Position numbers and translations under genes: made by a program. A stretch of DNA of 64,000 nucleotides from Tetranychus cinnabarinus (Eukaryota; Arthropoda; Arachnida; Trombidiformes; Tetranychidae). Positions 20,646-33,200 of the stretch are shown one piece after another. The first letter of the stretch is position 1; each line of letters opens with the position of its first letter. The notes under the pieces are model-generated. The model made no database searches. It worked only from the letters and a program-made list of their open reading frames with translations, and had not been told where the DNA came from. The DNA is taken from contig WHVY01000002.1 in assembly GCA_022266195.1 (NCBI GenBank), positions 77,001-141,000 on the forward strand, in the 5' to 3' direction.

Positions 20646-22227
20646 TTTATTTTCAACGATCCAATTGCGCACACAAAACGTACACAATCACAGAATTAAT
20701 TTTCGAACAGAAAAGGAAAGGAATTTGATTTGACGAGTTTGGGATGAAGATTAAGGCTAGAATATGAATTTAGTTGCAGAAATCATTTGAAACACTTTCT
20801 GATTAACGACACGAATTGATATCAACTAACATCTGATTGTCTTTATTTTATTATCTGATCTTGACCAATGTATTTACATTGATGAGTAGTCGTGAGGAAT
20901 AATCATTTGAACTGACAAACTTAATTCTAATGATGATCAACATGAAATGATGTACAATTCAATTGAAAAAGTCTTGATCAACAGGAACTTGATTTCTGCC
21001 AGTTTTTTGCTCTTCTATTCAATTCAATCAATCATCAATTAGTAATTAACTGCAATTTTCGATCAACTTATTGTTCTTTACTTCATCTTTTATTGGTAAT
21101 TGAAAAAGTGCGAGAAAAAAGTTTGTCAGAATTTTTTGCGAACTCTGTTTCTTCCATTCTTCCTTTCACTATTTATTTCCAGGATAATACTTAAAGGCTT
21201 TGGTGACTTGGATTTCCAGCTAATTTAGTTTTTTACAAACTCAATACAATCACAGTTTACTTATTTTCATTGACACATTAATACTTCCGTCCGTTTCTAA
21301 AGGCAAGAAACGTTTATTGAGTTCTTTAAGGTCTGATTGTGAACTGAATCAAGTTGTCTTTATGTTGAGTATTGTCTATTGATTAAAAGGAAACGAATAT
21401 AAAATTTTGATTAATTTCCAATGATTTTCCCTAAAATACAGATTTAAACCTCAAGTTAAACATTATTGTCTTTCATAAAAAAACCTCTGATGGCAACTGA
21501 TGACATTTAATTGTTTATGCATTCAGAATCAATATAAATTTTGAGATAAACAAACATGAACATTGAAAGTGATTATCTTGTTGACCATCTAGAAACTGAA
21601 ATCAGGTGAACTGGACTAAGAAGGAAGAAATGGGTTTTGTTAGGAGGAGCCAATAACTGTTACGTTGTAACATTCAGGATCACGCCATCAACCATTCATC
21701 ATGAAAATACAAGTTGAGTGAGCAAATGGGGAAAGAAAAGGTCACTTTTGATTCTTTACTCCTTCTTTCGGAATGATCATGCACCAGATGATAAACATTT
21801 TGATGCTGATTATTGAATTCACTTTCATTTTCATTGCCTTTTCATAAACATACCGTACTAGTGATCAAATTACATTGGATTATATAATAATCCAATTGAT
21901 ATTTGATGATTTGTCTTCACTTACAATAACAGAGTACGAAAGTGTATTTATACTGTAAAAATCTTTCATTTTTTCCCATTTTCTGCCATTTTCTGCCATT
22001 TTCTGCCATTTTTTAGATTATCTTATTCACGTTAATTAACTTATTTTGCTTAATCAATTCCTGTTTTAATCTGTGATCTTAATCGTGTTATTTCCTTTTT
22101 CCTGGTCTAATTAACCTCATGTTCAAATGTAAATTAAACTGCAAACGTCAAATCCAATTTTATTTTTGTACTTAAAGTAGTCAACATTAAATATAATCTT
22201 GTGCCAGTGTTAATGTGATTCAGTGAA
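20646..22227. other. Divergent intergenic region with a short tandem repeat
   Basis: 1.58 kb between CRAL-TRIO (-) and ELOVL (+). It holds about four copies of the 10-mer CCATTTTCTG at 21976-22013 and an inverted pair of homeodomain-type sites (ATTGGATTA at 21874-21882 and TAATCCAAT at 21888-21896). The rest is AT-rich with nothing recognised. Confidence 0.45.
21976..22013 (+). repeat. Tandem 10-mer repeat
   Basis: The unit CCATTTTCTG is repeated about 3.8 times without interruption (the last unit degenerates to CCATTTTTTA). It lies about 215 bp before the ELOVL start codon. It could be a polymorphic minisatellite or a cluster of binding sites. Confidence 0.8.
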
Positions 22228-23157
22228 ATGTCAATAAATCCAGGCAGTCTTGATAAACTGGACATGAAGACCATTGACTGGTCCACCAAACCCGGAGTCC
22301 CATTTACCTTCTCCTTTGAACTCATCAATAACATTGATGAATACATTGAATCATTGGGCTCTAATTACAATTTATGGATTGCAATGTCTCTTCTTTACAT
22401 CATCACTATTTTTTACATTCAACATGAAATGAAATCTCGTAAACCATTAAGTTTACGCATTCCTCTGATTATCTGGAATCTTGGATTGACTCTATTCTCA
22501 GCTGCTACAGTAACAAGATTGGCTCCAGATTTGATATCAACTCTCACATCCAAAGGCTTTTACGCTTCATTTTGTGATGCTTCATCATTTCATTCCGATC
22601 CACGTATTAAGGTATGGATTTGGCTGTTTAGCCTTTCAAAATTAGTTGAATTTGGTGATACAATATTCGTTGTCCTCCGAAAACAACCGCTTATCTTTCT
22701 TCACTGGTTCCACCATGCAATCACTTTATTGTACACCACGTTTGCAATTGGGTTTTACCTTCCTGCCTATGCTCGTTGGTTTATGACCATCAATGCAGCA
22801 ATTCACACTCTAATGTATGGCTATTATGCAGCTCGAGCAGCTCGATTCAAGTTCCCCAAGTTCGTCAACATGTCCATCACTAGTTTACAAATAATTCAAA
22901 TGGTTGCTGGTTTATTAATCAATGGCTATACTCTTCATAATCAAAGATCCTCCTCTCGTCAATGCGATGGACATCAAAATGCATCTATTTTTGGTCTGGC
23001 CATTTATACATCGTTTTTAATTCTTTTTTGTCAATTTTTTATCGCTTCTTACCTTAAGCCTCGAGAATGCAGGGAATCAAAAATGCTCAACAATAATAAT
23101 GATTACCAAACTAGTAAGCGATTAACAAAAGCAGATGACTTGAAAAAATCAAATTAA
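22228..23157 (+). CDS. Very-long-chain fatty acid elongase (ELOVL3/6 type)
   Basis: Intronless, 309 residues with about seven hydrophobic segments. ELO-family motifs are all present: KLVEFGDTIF (138-147), the diiron-type histidine box HWFHH (159-163), IHTLMYGYY (192-200) and TSLQIIQM (218-225). The LHWFHHAITLLYT form of the box and the FMTINAAIHTLMY motif match the ELOVL3/6 branch, which elongates saturated and monounsaturated C12-C18 acyl-CoAs. The enzyme is the 3-ketoacyl-CoA synthase of the ER elongation cycle. The C-terminus is basic (TSKRLTKADDLKKSN) and includes a KxKxx-like ER-retrieval context, though not a perfect one. Arthropods have many such paralogues, so no specific symbol is given. 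Confidence 0.94.
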   Translation: MSINPGSLDKLDMKTIDWSTKPGVPFTFSFELINNIDEYIESLGSNYNLWIAMSLLYIITIFYIQHEMKSRKPLSLRIPLIIWNLGLTLFSAATVTRLAPDLISTLTSKGFYASFCDASSFHSDPRIKVWIWLFSLSKLVEFGDTIFVVLRKQPLIFLHWFHHAITLLYTTFAIGFYLPAYARWFMTINAAIHTLMYGYYAARAARFKFPKFVNMSITSLQIIQMVAGLLINGYTLHNQRSSSRQCDGHQNASIFGLAIYTSFLILFCQFFIASYLKPRECRESKMLNNNNDYQTSKRLTKADDLKKSN

Positions 23158-24233
23158 TTGAATAAATTTCATAATTATGTGTCAATTTTCATATTTTTTT
23201 GTTAAAATCTTTTCTATTCTTTATTGAAACTCCTTTTCCTCGTTAATATTCAATTGAAAAGGAAGAATTTATAATAAATTTATAATAATGGGAATCGTAT
23301 TTGATAGTTTAAAACCAGCATTTATGGAATTTAATCAAATTGCGAGATTACCATGACCATTAGAGATGATCATTACCATGAGCATTAAATTGTCATCAAT
23401 TTACAATTATTTGGTCAATTATTATTACAGTCGAAGAATAATCGTAGATTTATGAAAATTTAATGCTCACCTCTAAATTTTCAACCTGGGTATTTTTTGC
23501 CATTCATTAGTTAATAAAATGCTGGATTTACCTGCATTCACCAATTTCATTGCAATCAGCAAACATTTCCCCGAATGTTGCCTCCAAATTAACTTAATCA
23601 TTGAATTATTAGCACAATTTCGGTATAAATGTCACCCATCAATGATGGTGAATCACGTTCTCACACAGGTTTTTCAAGCTTATGTGTGAGTATCAACAGG
23701 AATGGTCATTGTAGTGCTCCAAGCTATGATGAGATTAATATTTGATTTGTTTAATTTTATATAAATTGTAACCATGTTTCATTCAACCGTTTACTTGTTA
23801 TTAAGGCAATCAAGGTCTGAGACGTCATTTAAAATAACAGATTAACATGTTAATATACAGAAAATACGTCAATGTAATTATCGTCTCATGTACAGACGAG
23901 TTCTAAATTTTATACTTTTAGTAGCATATTCATAGTATCTTATCCATTAATGTTAAAATTCATTTTAAAACAAAGGATTTCATGACACATTGATAATCCA
24001 AGTTGAGATTCTTGAATTACATTTATTGCAATACTTATCATTCCAATTAAATTGAAAGTGTTTTCTGCGCATCAAATGATAATTGTAATTACCGATAAAA
24101 CCCTTGAATGACTTGGGCTAATAATCTTGATGTGAATTGAAATAAAGATGAGCTTCATGCAACTAACTGTTCAATTTTACTCTTTACTCAACCCAGTATC
24201 ATTTAATGTGTTGAAAATAAACGATTTAATATA
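23158..24233. other. Intergenic region, nothing recognised
   Basis: 1.08 kb of AT-rich sequence between two plus-strand genes. No ORF of note, RNA gene or clear repeat. Confidence 0.45.
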
Positions 24234-25142
24234 ATGCCAATCCAGTTATTTGAGTCAGAAAATCATGCATCAAATTATGCTTTAGCTCGTCCCTCGCCTC
24301 CAAAATTACTGATTGATTCAATTGTTAAGTATCTACAATCGGGTTTACCGTCAAACAAAAATGGCTCTTGGACTCAGGCAGTCGATGTCGGTGCTGGTTC
24401 AGGTCAGACAACATTCTTAATCAAGGATTACTTCGATCAAATTCTTGGAGTTGATATAAGTGCAGCTCAAATAGGTGAAGCCAATAAACGAAATACTTAT
24501 CCAAACATATCATTCAAGGTAAATATTGTCTTTACTTGATTAACCAAGTATCAACCAATTATTAATTAAAGTAAATTGCTATTTACTCTGCAGGTCTCTC
24601 GAGCTGAGTCAATCCCTTTAAGCGATGAATCCGTTTCCCTTGTAACTGCATCTCAATGTCTCCATTGGTTCGACTTGAAAGCATTTTACAACGAAGTTGA
24701 TCGTCTTTTGGTTCCTGGCGGTGTGTTTGCCGCTTTTGGTTACTTCGTTTATCCAATCATTTCAATGGATAATTGTTCAGTTGACAATAAATTAGCTCAA
24801 GTAATCAAAAAGGCTTATACTGATTTAGAGGAGATGGGATACTGGGAACAACCAGCAATGAAGTTTCTCCATTCAAATTATGTTGATTTGAAATTACCTT
24901 TTGACGATTGTGTAAGAATAACTGGAATCAAATGTCCAGTTACTTATTCAGGTCAGAAGTGCCTTGATTATATCAAATCGTGGTCAGCTTATAATTCACT
25001 AGTCAAGAGTAATCCAGAAAAGGCCAAATTATTCATTGACGAAGCAGTTGATCGAATGAAAAACATTCTCAATTGCGAAGATATTTATTCAATTCAAATT
25101 AATCTTACCTTTGAATTTTTTCTTCTCATGTCAAGAAAATGA
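24234..25142 (+). CDS. Class I SAM-dependent methyltransferase
   Basis: Two exons (24234-24518 and 24594-25142) give 277 residues. The SAM-binding motif I is VDVGAGSGQTT (about 50-60), followed by the acidic motif II in ILGVDISAAQI, and after the splice junction the motif with ESIPLSDESVSLVTASQCLHW and the post-motif DRLLVPGGVFAAFGY. This is the Methyltransf_11 fold related to small-molecule methyltransferases of the trans-aconitate/DDB_G0268948 type. There is no targeting signal, so it is presumably cytosolic. The substrate cannot be inferred. The 75-bp intron is in phase 0. Confidence 0.88.
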
Positions 25143-25874
25143 TTTATTTTAATTCCTCAAAGTTACTTCAAATAAATGTCTATCGATATTCAATTGTGTC
25201 TAACAATCTCATTACCACAAGTGACAATGTCCCATGTAAAATAACTGACTAATTTTATTATTTTGATTTAATAAAGCAGAATAACTTGTTTCAAGATTCA
25301 AAATCAATACAGTTACTAGTTTATTAATCATATAATAATGACTTTGGCCATTTATTTTCATTCAATAATTAAATTACTGACAATATTATTAATTTATCTG
25401 TAACATTCAAACATTCAATGTTTAAATTAAGAAAGAGAAATGGTCAAAATTATTCTCCTCTTTCTTTATGCTGTCTATTTTCCTGTCTTATTTCTTATTC
25501 TTAACAATGGTCAGAAGGGCAAAATTAACTCTTTATTTTAACTAAAGGATTATTGAGTTGAGTTGTAATTATGACTCCAAAGTGGTAACATGAAAATGAC
25601 TGGAACTAGTGCTGGGACATAGTATTTATTTAATTATTAGTTTAACTGAATTTAGTTAATTCAATGGGAATAATGTCCGCTAAATGATTATTATTAATAA
25701 ATATTATTAAATGGCCTTAAAATGTTACATATCCATTTTTTGACGTTTTGTTGTGTTTATTAGCATTTGATTTCAATGAAGTCTGTTGTTGAGCAATAAT
25801 TTGAAATTACAATAATTTATCAGAACTACATGGTTGATTAACATACACATTATGAGGATGATTTGATTAACGAT
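25143..25874. other. Intergenic region between methyltransferase and troponin I
   Basis: About 730 bp between convergent 3' ends. AT-rich, likely UTR of troponin I on the right. Nothing else recognised. Confidence 0.45.
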
Positions 25875-28800
25875 TTATCCTTCTGACTTTTCAGACGCAA
25901 CAGATTTCTCCTTCTGATTCTGGGCCCATTCAGGTTTTTCCTGGTTCAGATAATTTAATCAATTTATAATATTAGCCTTGAATTTCAATGTATTACAATA
26001 ATAGCAGTCATTAATATTTACCTCTGCCTTTTCCTTATCACCTAATGTGTATTTGTTAACCTGTTTCAGACCAGAGCGATAGTCCATTTGAGAAACTCGA
26101 GCGGTAAACATTCGAATCTTTTCCATTCTAAAGTTAAATGATTAAAGATTATTAAAAGTATTCATTTGGGTAACTACAAACAATCAAAAACTTACTGTTG
26201 AGCAGTTTTGGACACTTTTTTCAATGGAGGTTTTATGCTGAAATGACAAACAAATTGGATTAAGTTTGGGTCAAAATGTTCATTTAGACTCATTAATGTT
26301 CAATTATATGATTAATGATTTTCTTTTGAATACTTACAAACGTCCGCGAACGTCATTAACCTTTGCTGCAAGTTCACGAACCTGAGGACAGAAATAATCC
26401 GTTATCGATCGAAACTTTGTACGAATAGAATCGAGTATCAATTATTCTTACCTCGAAATCTTTCTTATTAACTTCGTATTCCAAATCCCACTTTTGACTC
26501 TCGAGTCTCTTAATTCGTTCATAATACTCTTTAACGATGGCATGAAGTTGAGCTATGAATGCATAAGAAAAGGCAATATTCACAATTATATGTTGACATG
26601 ATCTCAATAATGAAGATTAATGAAAATTAGTTTGAAGGAGTTGCTAATAGTTGTACAATGAGTGAAGTAATTGACAAATGTAAAGCAAAAGATAAACATT
26701 CAAGTCTCAACTGTCAACCATGAAACTTGGATGAATCCAAATTTCTGATTCATTTGTTTTTCTCTTGGTTCGTGTCAACACTAATCATCATCTTGATCAG
26801 CACGAAATGCACAAATCTACTGAGACATTAAACTAACCCTTTTTGGCTCATTTGACGAACTCAATTTTCAATATGAAAAGCTTATGTATTAAGCAAAGAA
26901 AAGCAAAAACTATTTACTTTGCTTAATACAACAGTTCTTGTGACTTTCAGCAACTTGGCATTCATCATGAAAGGTTTTTTTTGACGAAAAATCAAAAGTA
27001 AAATCTTGATCTTGTTACAATTTAAGCCAAAAAATACAAAAGATTATTTACAAAAATATCCCTTCGAAAACAACGGTTATCTGGAAGGAAACATGAATAG
27101 CTTGAGATATCCTTGGAACTATTTTAACCCTGAGGATAACCCTTCATGATTAAACAGTGAACACTTTGTGTGTGCTGACGTTGCTTCCCTTTCATAGTGA
27201 ATAATCATGATAATAATATAATCATCAACACCTACACAGAACCTTATTATCATGATTATATTGAAGTCTCTTGAATGTTCAAAGAGGCAAAAAATATGAT
27301 TATAATCACGTAGATAAGATTAAACGAGTAGAGCTCATTGAACATTCAATTTTTAGATATTCAGATCACTTTAGAATCTATTTTCATTTTTTTTGCGCTT
27401 CTCCTCAAACCTCTCATCCAGTGTAATTAAGTTAATTGACTAAGCATATTAAATAACTATGATAAGACATCTAATAATCAACACATTATGATGAAGCAGA
27501 TGATGATGATTGCATTTTAATTAATTTTTTCAATGAGAATGGAAAGAAATTAATCTTGGAAAGTTGACTGATTTCGTTCATCGATCAGTGATATCGATCT
27601 ACAGATTCTTTGCCAATAATCTTTTCAACTGATTCTTTAAAATCACTTTGACATTATCGATCTGAACAAATCTTTGGCTTAAAACATTCAATATCCAATT
27701 TAAGTTGATGTATTTTCTGGTAATAATCCAGACAATGGATTGTTGCTACTTGTTTCAGATTCATTACAAGTTAATTTTATGCCCTAAATCATGATTAACA
27801 ATAGACAAGAGATGATATTGAAACAATTTGTTCAGTCTGATTCTTAGTGACTTCATTTTATTACTTCATTTTGTTTCACTGATTATACTTCATTTGCTCA
27901 AAAATATTAATCAATTCAAGTGTTGATGTTGGTTTCATTGCAAAAGTTGAACGTTAATCCTTTCATGGATTATCGATACTTAATTGAATCTAATTCCTGT
28001 CTCACCATATTAATACAAACAGTTTAAGCGTAATAAATACTTGCATTATCGGCTTACCTTCATTAATTCCATCTAATCCTTTAGGTTCACCGGTTCGTTG
28101 TCGGATAATCTTACGTCTCTCTTCAGCTCGTCTTTCTTGTTCTCGTTTCAACTCTTCAGCAGCTTTTTTTCTCAATAAATTCTGAGGCCGAACAATCAAT
28201 AGAAATTTTATTCAATAGCAATAGCGTTAAGAATAAAAGGGAAAATTGGCATTTAATCATCTGTAAAGCAGTCACTAATCAGTTAGCTTTCATTATTCAG
28301 TTTGATTAACTGTTCTACATTTGATCTTCAAGACTAACTCGTAACATTTTTTTGATTCAAGTATTTCTATATTTACCCTTTATTTATGCTTTACTTGGCA
28401 TTTGATGAGACAAAATTGCGTCAAAAATTGATAAATGTTGACAATATTTATCATAAGATTAAAATGCTTGTCAAAATAAACATAATTCAAGTGAAACTTA
28501 CCCTGAGCTTCTTCTTGCGAGCGGGTGTCATGAAACCACGCTTCTTTTTGGCAGCAGCAGCTTGTTCAAGTCGAGCTCGAACCTCAGCTCGTCGTTTAGC
28601 TTTATCATCCTTAAGATGAAAAAAAACAATGTCAAGTATTAGTGCACTCAAAAGCATACTTATAATGAATTGTGTATAAATCTGATTAAATGTTCTGTTC
28701 ACTTTTTACTGTAAAATTGATCAAAACAATATTCAAGAGGATTCAATAGTTGGGATTATCATCTAATCTCCTAATCATCTTATCATTGAATTAATGATAT

Positions 28801-29076
28801 AATCAAATCCACTTCTATCAATCATTAATCATCTATTCAATCTGTTGATTGAAGAGGATTAAACAAAACAAAACCCGTTCCTGTAAAACCCTTTTTAAAT
28901 GATATTAACAGCACTGATTAAATCTCTCGACATAAACAATCAATACAAATAAACTTGAGCTATCAATCGATCGATAAATGATCTTTGATTAAATCTGAAT
29001 CATTTCATCAAAATTAAAATCAAATAATCACTGGAAGGATTGAAAAGAGTGTAATTAACGGTCAGTAACTTACCAT
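25875..29076 (-). CDS. wupA: Troponin I (wings up A homologue)
   Basis: Eight coding exons on the minus strand (29074-29076, 28502-28609, 28058-28181, 26452-26552, 26338-26381, 26196-26237, 26022-26127, 25875-25940) encode 197 residues. The first coding exon contributes only the ATG. Troponin I landmarks follow in order: KKRGFMTPARKKKLR, RKKAAEELKREQERRAEERR, ESQKWDLEYEV, VRELAAKVNDVRGRF, IKPPLKKVSKTAQQ (inhibitory/actin-binding segment near KPPLKKVSK) and a C-terminal actin-binding mobile domain ending EKSVASEKSEG. Troponin I holds the thin filament off when calcium is low in striated muscle. Size is close to insect forms. The 1.5-kb intron before exon 4 is long for this genome and may hold muscle enhancers or an alternative exon, which I did not find. 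Confidence 0.95.
26553..28057. other. Long troponin I intron
   Basis: 1505 bp within troponin I, about ten times the typical intron here. No coding exon or repeat was recognised. By position it is a candidate for muscle enhancer elements. Confidence 0.35.
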
Positions 29077-30263
29077 GTTCAACTATTAATTTTAAATCCT
29101 CTGATTAACCAAAAACGATGAGCTGAATATTGAAAAGTATGAGATGAAAGAAAACAAAATAAAATAATTTTTTAATGAAATTGAAGCAACAGTTAAGATG
29201 GGGATGAAAATGCAGATGAGAAAAATAGAGTGAGAAGGAAGATGAGGGAGTTAATAAAGAACCGTTAATGTTTAAAATTAGGCTTAAGGGCGGTGTAAAT
29301 CGGGAATAGGAACCACAGGCAAGATTGTGAGCAGTCAAAAATAAGGCAAGGAAATGACTGAAAGGCAGTTTAAGTCGAGGGTGGATGAGCTTGAGATGAG
29401 AATCTTGAAGAATCTATTTTTGAGATTCTTTTATTTTCATTTGATTTCTGAGTTAATCTGTAAACATGAAAGTTAAACGTTAGATTAACTTGGTTAAGTC
29501 ATTTGATTTGAAATTTAAATGTTTTTTAGGTAAATCGTTGAAATGAATAAATTCTGTGGATGATGAATAGAGAAATATGAATGAATAAACAAAACTCTGA
29601 TATTCCGTGAGCGAGTAATGAACAATCTTGATTCAAAATCTTCTGGAAATGAGACAATTTTCGGGTAATTTGATAAGAAATGATGCATTTTGCCAGTAGA
29701 TATTCAACATTATTTTCACCCAGATTTTGGTTAAGATAAAGAAAGCTGGTAAAAAAACTGGTTTAAATATTTTTTTGCCTTTTTAAATGCTTTACTTAAT
29801 TTATTTTAATACGATATTAAATTACTTTATTCAAATGAACATTACATTGCACTACAATTATCCATGTTTGCTGTCAGTCTTTAAACATTCAGTTTTCATG
29901 ATAATAGACTTGGTGAACATTTGAATTAAAAATTAGAATTCTTTATCAATTAATAAACATTCTCAACATTTGAATTAGACTGATGACTGATTATAACTGT
30001 ATTTTGAATAACCAACAAATGGTTTGATTGATAATGAAGTCAAGGAAGGAATGATTGCTAAATCATTAAAATATCTGATATTTTCATAATAGTTGATCTT
30101 TACCTTGAGTCCAGGTTCAAAGATTATGATTGGAAATGATTCAACAGAGCAACAGATAACTAGATAATGTGAATATTTTATTATATAAAATTGAACAATA
30201 TTTTACAGTTTTTGGAAGGAAAGTTTGCTTTTAAACAAACGATAACATGCTTCATGTTATTAA
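29077..30263. other. Troponin I 5' region and NRF-6-like 3' flank
   Basis: About 1.2 kb. The part next to 29077 contains the troponin I 5' UTR (a non-coding first exon is likely because the ATG sits at an exon end) and its promoter. The remainder is AT-rich; nothing else recognised. Confidence 0.4.
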
Positions 30264-33200
30264 TTATTGTACTTTTTTCATCTTTTTACCGGTCAATCGA
30301 TTTTTGGCAATCTTCATGATATTTGAAATTGGCCATTCCACAACTGCGGGTAAAACTAGTGTTGCCAAAAGCAGGATGGTACCGATGCCAGTTAATGATA
30401 TATACTGCAAAAATGATTAATTTCAAGTTAATAAACAATTTATAATTGATGGCAAAATAAACGTAATAAATTACTTACCAATGGATATTGGCCTTTAGAA
30501 AAATGAGTTCTGAATGTTCCGAAGAAGATGAAATAAGCCAATGGATGGAATAAGAAAAATTGATAAGAGACATTCGATAAAACTTCCCAAATGTGCCAAT
30601 CGGCAATTTTCGTTAAAATAGGAAAGTCATTGGAATAAGATGAATAGAAAATCCATCCAAGACAAAGAGCCCAAATAGTTCGGTGTAATGCTCCGTAAGC
30701 AGCAATACCGATTGTTGCATAAGTGTCAACATCATGGTAAAAGAAAGGAACCTTAAGAACAAACAGCATGGCCCCAATGACTAGAGTATGGATTGCGATT
30801 TTGGTGACCTAAACAATTGTAAACAGTTAGTTTGTTTTCCCTTTATTCAATTATTTTGTGAATACTGACCTTAGATAATTTGAGTTGATGGCCACTCATG
30901 GTGAAATAGCCAAAAAGCAGTCCAAGTATATAAGGATCAGCTCTGAACCATGGCTTGGTGTAAATGTGAGAGAAATAAAGGGTTTCACGAGCTCTGTTAC
31001 CAAAAAGTACAGTCGGTGGATAATTATAAAAGTATGTCATTACTCCTTTGGCAGCAATTGACAAACCGAGGAAAATCAAGTTAAGCGTTATGGCCAATCG
31101 AGGTTTACTGTTGATGAACAAAATAAAGTTGACGTTAGTAGATGAGAAGAGATGTTATTGTGAATAAACTTACATGGCTCCCAGAATGATGAAGAATACA
31201 AGACTGAAGATGAAAAGTTGCATATCTAATCCAAGATACCATGAATGGAAAGCACACTGAATTTAATAAAAGATACATTTTAGTTAATTTTATACTCTGG
31301 AAATTCATTGATGCAAGTTGAAATTTTATGCTTACATTTGGCTCTTCAGGATTCCAAGGTAATACATTTGTTAACATGAGTATATTTGGAAGCCATTGGT
31401 TCCTACATGGACTCAGGAATTTATCTACATATTCCCGCCAAAGAGGACCAGCAATGAAATTTTCTGACCAAATATGCATCATCATAAGAAAAACAAGTGA
31501 TGGAATAATCCTGTATGATGAAAAATGAAGGAGCATTAACAAATGATTACTTTGATAGGTGAATATAAGACTTACCTCATGTATCGATAACCCAAAACGA
31601 AAGCAACATTTGTTAAATAACTTGATAGTCTAGCGCGCTGCTCAAAAAGCTCTCTGAATCGAGGGAAAACAACTTTTACCGAAATGAATGCACTGCAAAT
31701 AAGAAACGAAAAATAGTTTTTAAAATCGACAATAACTTTAGTATAAAATTAACTGAAAACAAACTTACCTAGTGAAGAGAAAGAAATCAACAGCGAGGAA
31801 ACCAGCGTTGACTACTGCTTGAAATGGACCGGCAAGCATGTAATAGAGGCCAGTAATTGAGTCTACAAATTGAAAAATTGAGCAAACAATTCGTTATCAC
31901 AGAGGTTTAAGTTATGAATTAAATGAATACTTACTAAGAGAAACAAATCTAATTGTGAGAGGACCATGACCATGTAGTACGAGCAACATGCAAATAGCTT
32001 TCAGAACGTTGATAAACCTTGACTTTTCTGGTGTTGCGTTTTCGACCAAAATGGATCTTAAATTTCGTGGAGCTGAAAATGATGTAATCATTTCCACCCA
32101 AAAAGGTTTAGCAACTTCTTCGTCATTTCCAACAACTCTGTCGAGGATTGTACCAGCAATCAGAAGAGTAATCAATGCACCAAAAGTGAATCTAATCAAT
32201 AAAGTTAAAGAAAAATCAACATGAGAAACTTGAAAGAAAGTTTGAATAAACGAAATATCTTCAATTAAATAGCAATTATTAAATTGGCCGATTAATTAAT
32301 GACCCCAAAGTTTTAAGATGTGTGAAAAATCTGTATTCAGATAACCCTTCGATCTCAGAAGCTGGTAAAAAGTTGATTCCAATTGTTTCTTTGGGTTCCT
32401 TTGAAAGTATGTAAAGAGCTGCCCTCTGACGTAATTGAACAAAACTAGATTACAAAGAAATATTTATTCTTATTTGTTTCAACTAATTACAATAGAGGGC
32501 AGCTCTAGTAAGAATTGTTCATTTCTTTCATTTTTCAGCCACATTTAAAACTCTGTTCAACCAACGATTTCATTAAAAAGTTTCTTCTTTCAATTTTTTG
32601 CGTTTAAAATTAATAAATTGAAGTGTGACATTTGAGATAAAATGCTTAATTAATGGTTAAAAACCTAATCACTTTACAATGATGAATGCTCTGAATCTAA
32701 AAATATTTTTCAACAAATCAGCAAATGGATTACACTTGCAATTGCTTGAAAATTTCCCATCGAATTAAAACTTGATTGGTTGATCATCAAGATCAGGAAT
32801 TGAGATAATCAATGAACCTGGATTAATTTAATTCCCTTTCAAAATAGGTGAATTCATTTAAGCTTCAAATTTTTCATCATTCATTTCTATTTTCAAAATA
32901 TTCTAATGTCTTACATCAAATAAGGTTAAGCTAACAGAATACTCAACCTGTAAAAAAGTGAAACAGGAATAAGATTGAACTGATAACGTTACCTGATGAG
33001 TGAAGGAGTTGATGCTAATTGCCATTCCTCGGGTCCATCACAACCGGTAACTTTTAATCCGACCAAGTCATCTGTAATTAAAATCATTTAAAGTGTCATT
33101 GAAAAAAAAGTGATTTCTTCATTAGAAATAAAGTCATTAAAATTGATTACAATTAATAAACGAAATTTTCTAGAATCAAAGTTGCCTTGATTAATATTTT

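Noticed and set aside
32279..32447. Open frame on the minus strand within an NRF-6-like intron that could be a cassette exon (begins FVQLRQRAAL)
   Set aside because: A good acceptor is present but no donor in the required phase follows before the stop, and exon 4 joins exon 5 directly with a perfect frame and family match. It overlaps the hairpin arm.
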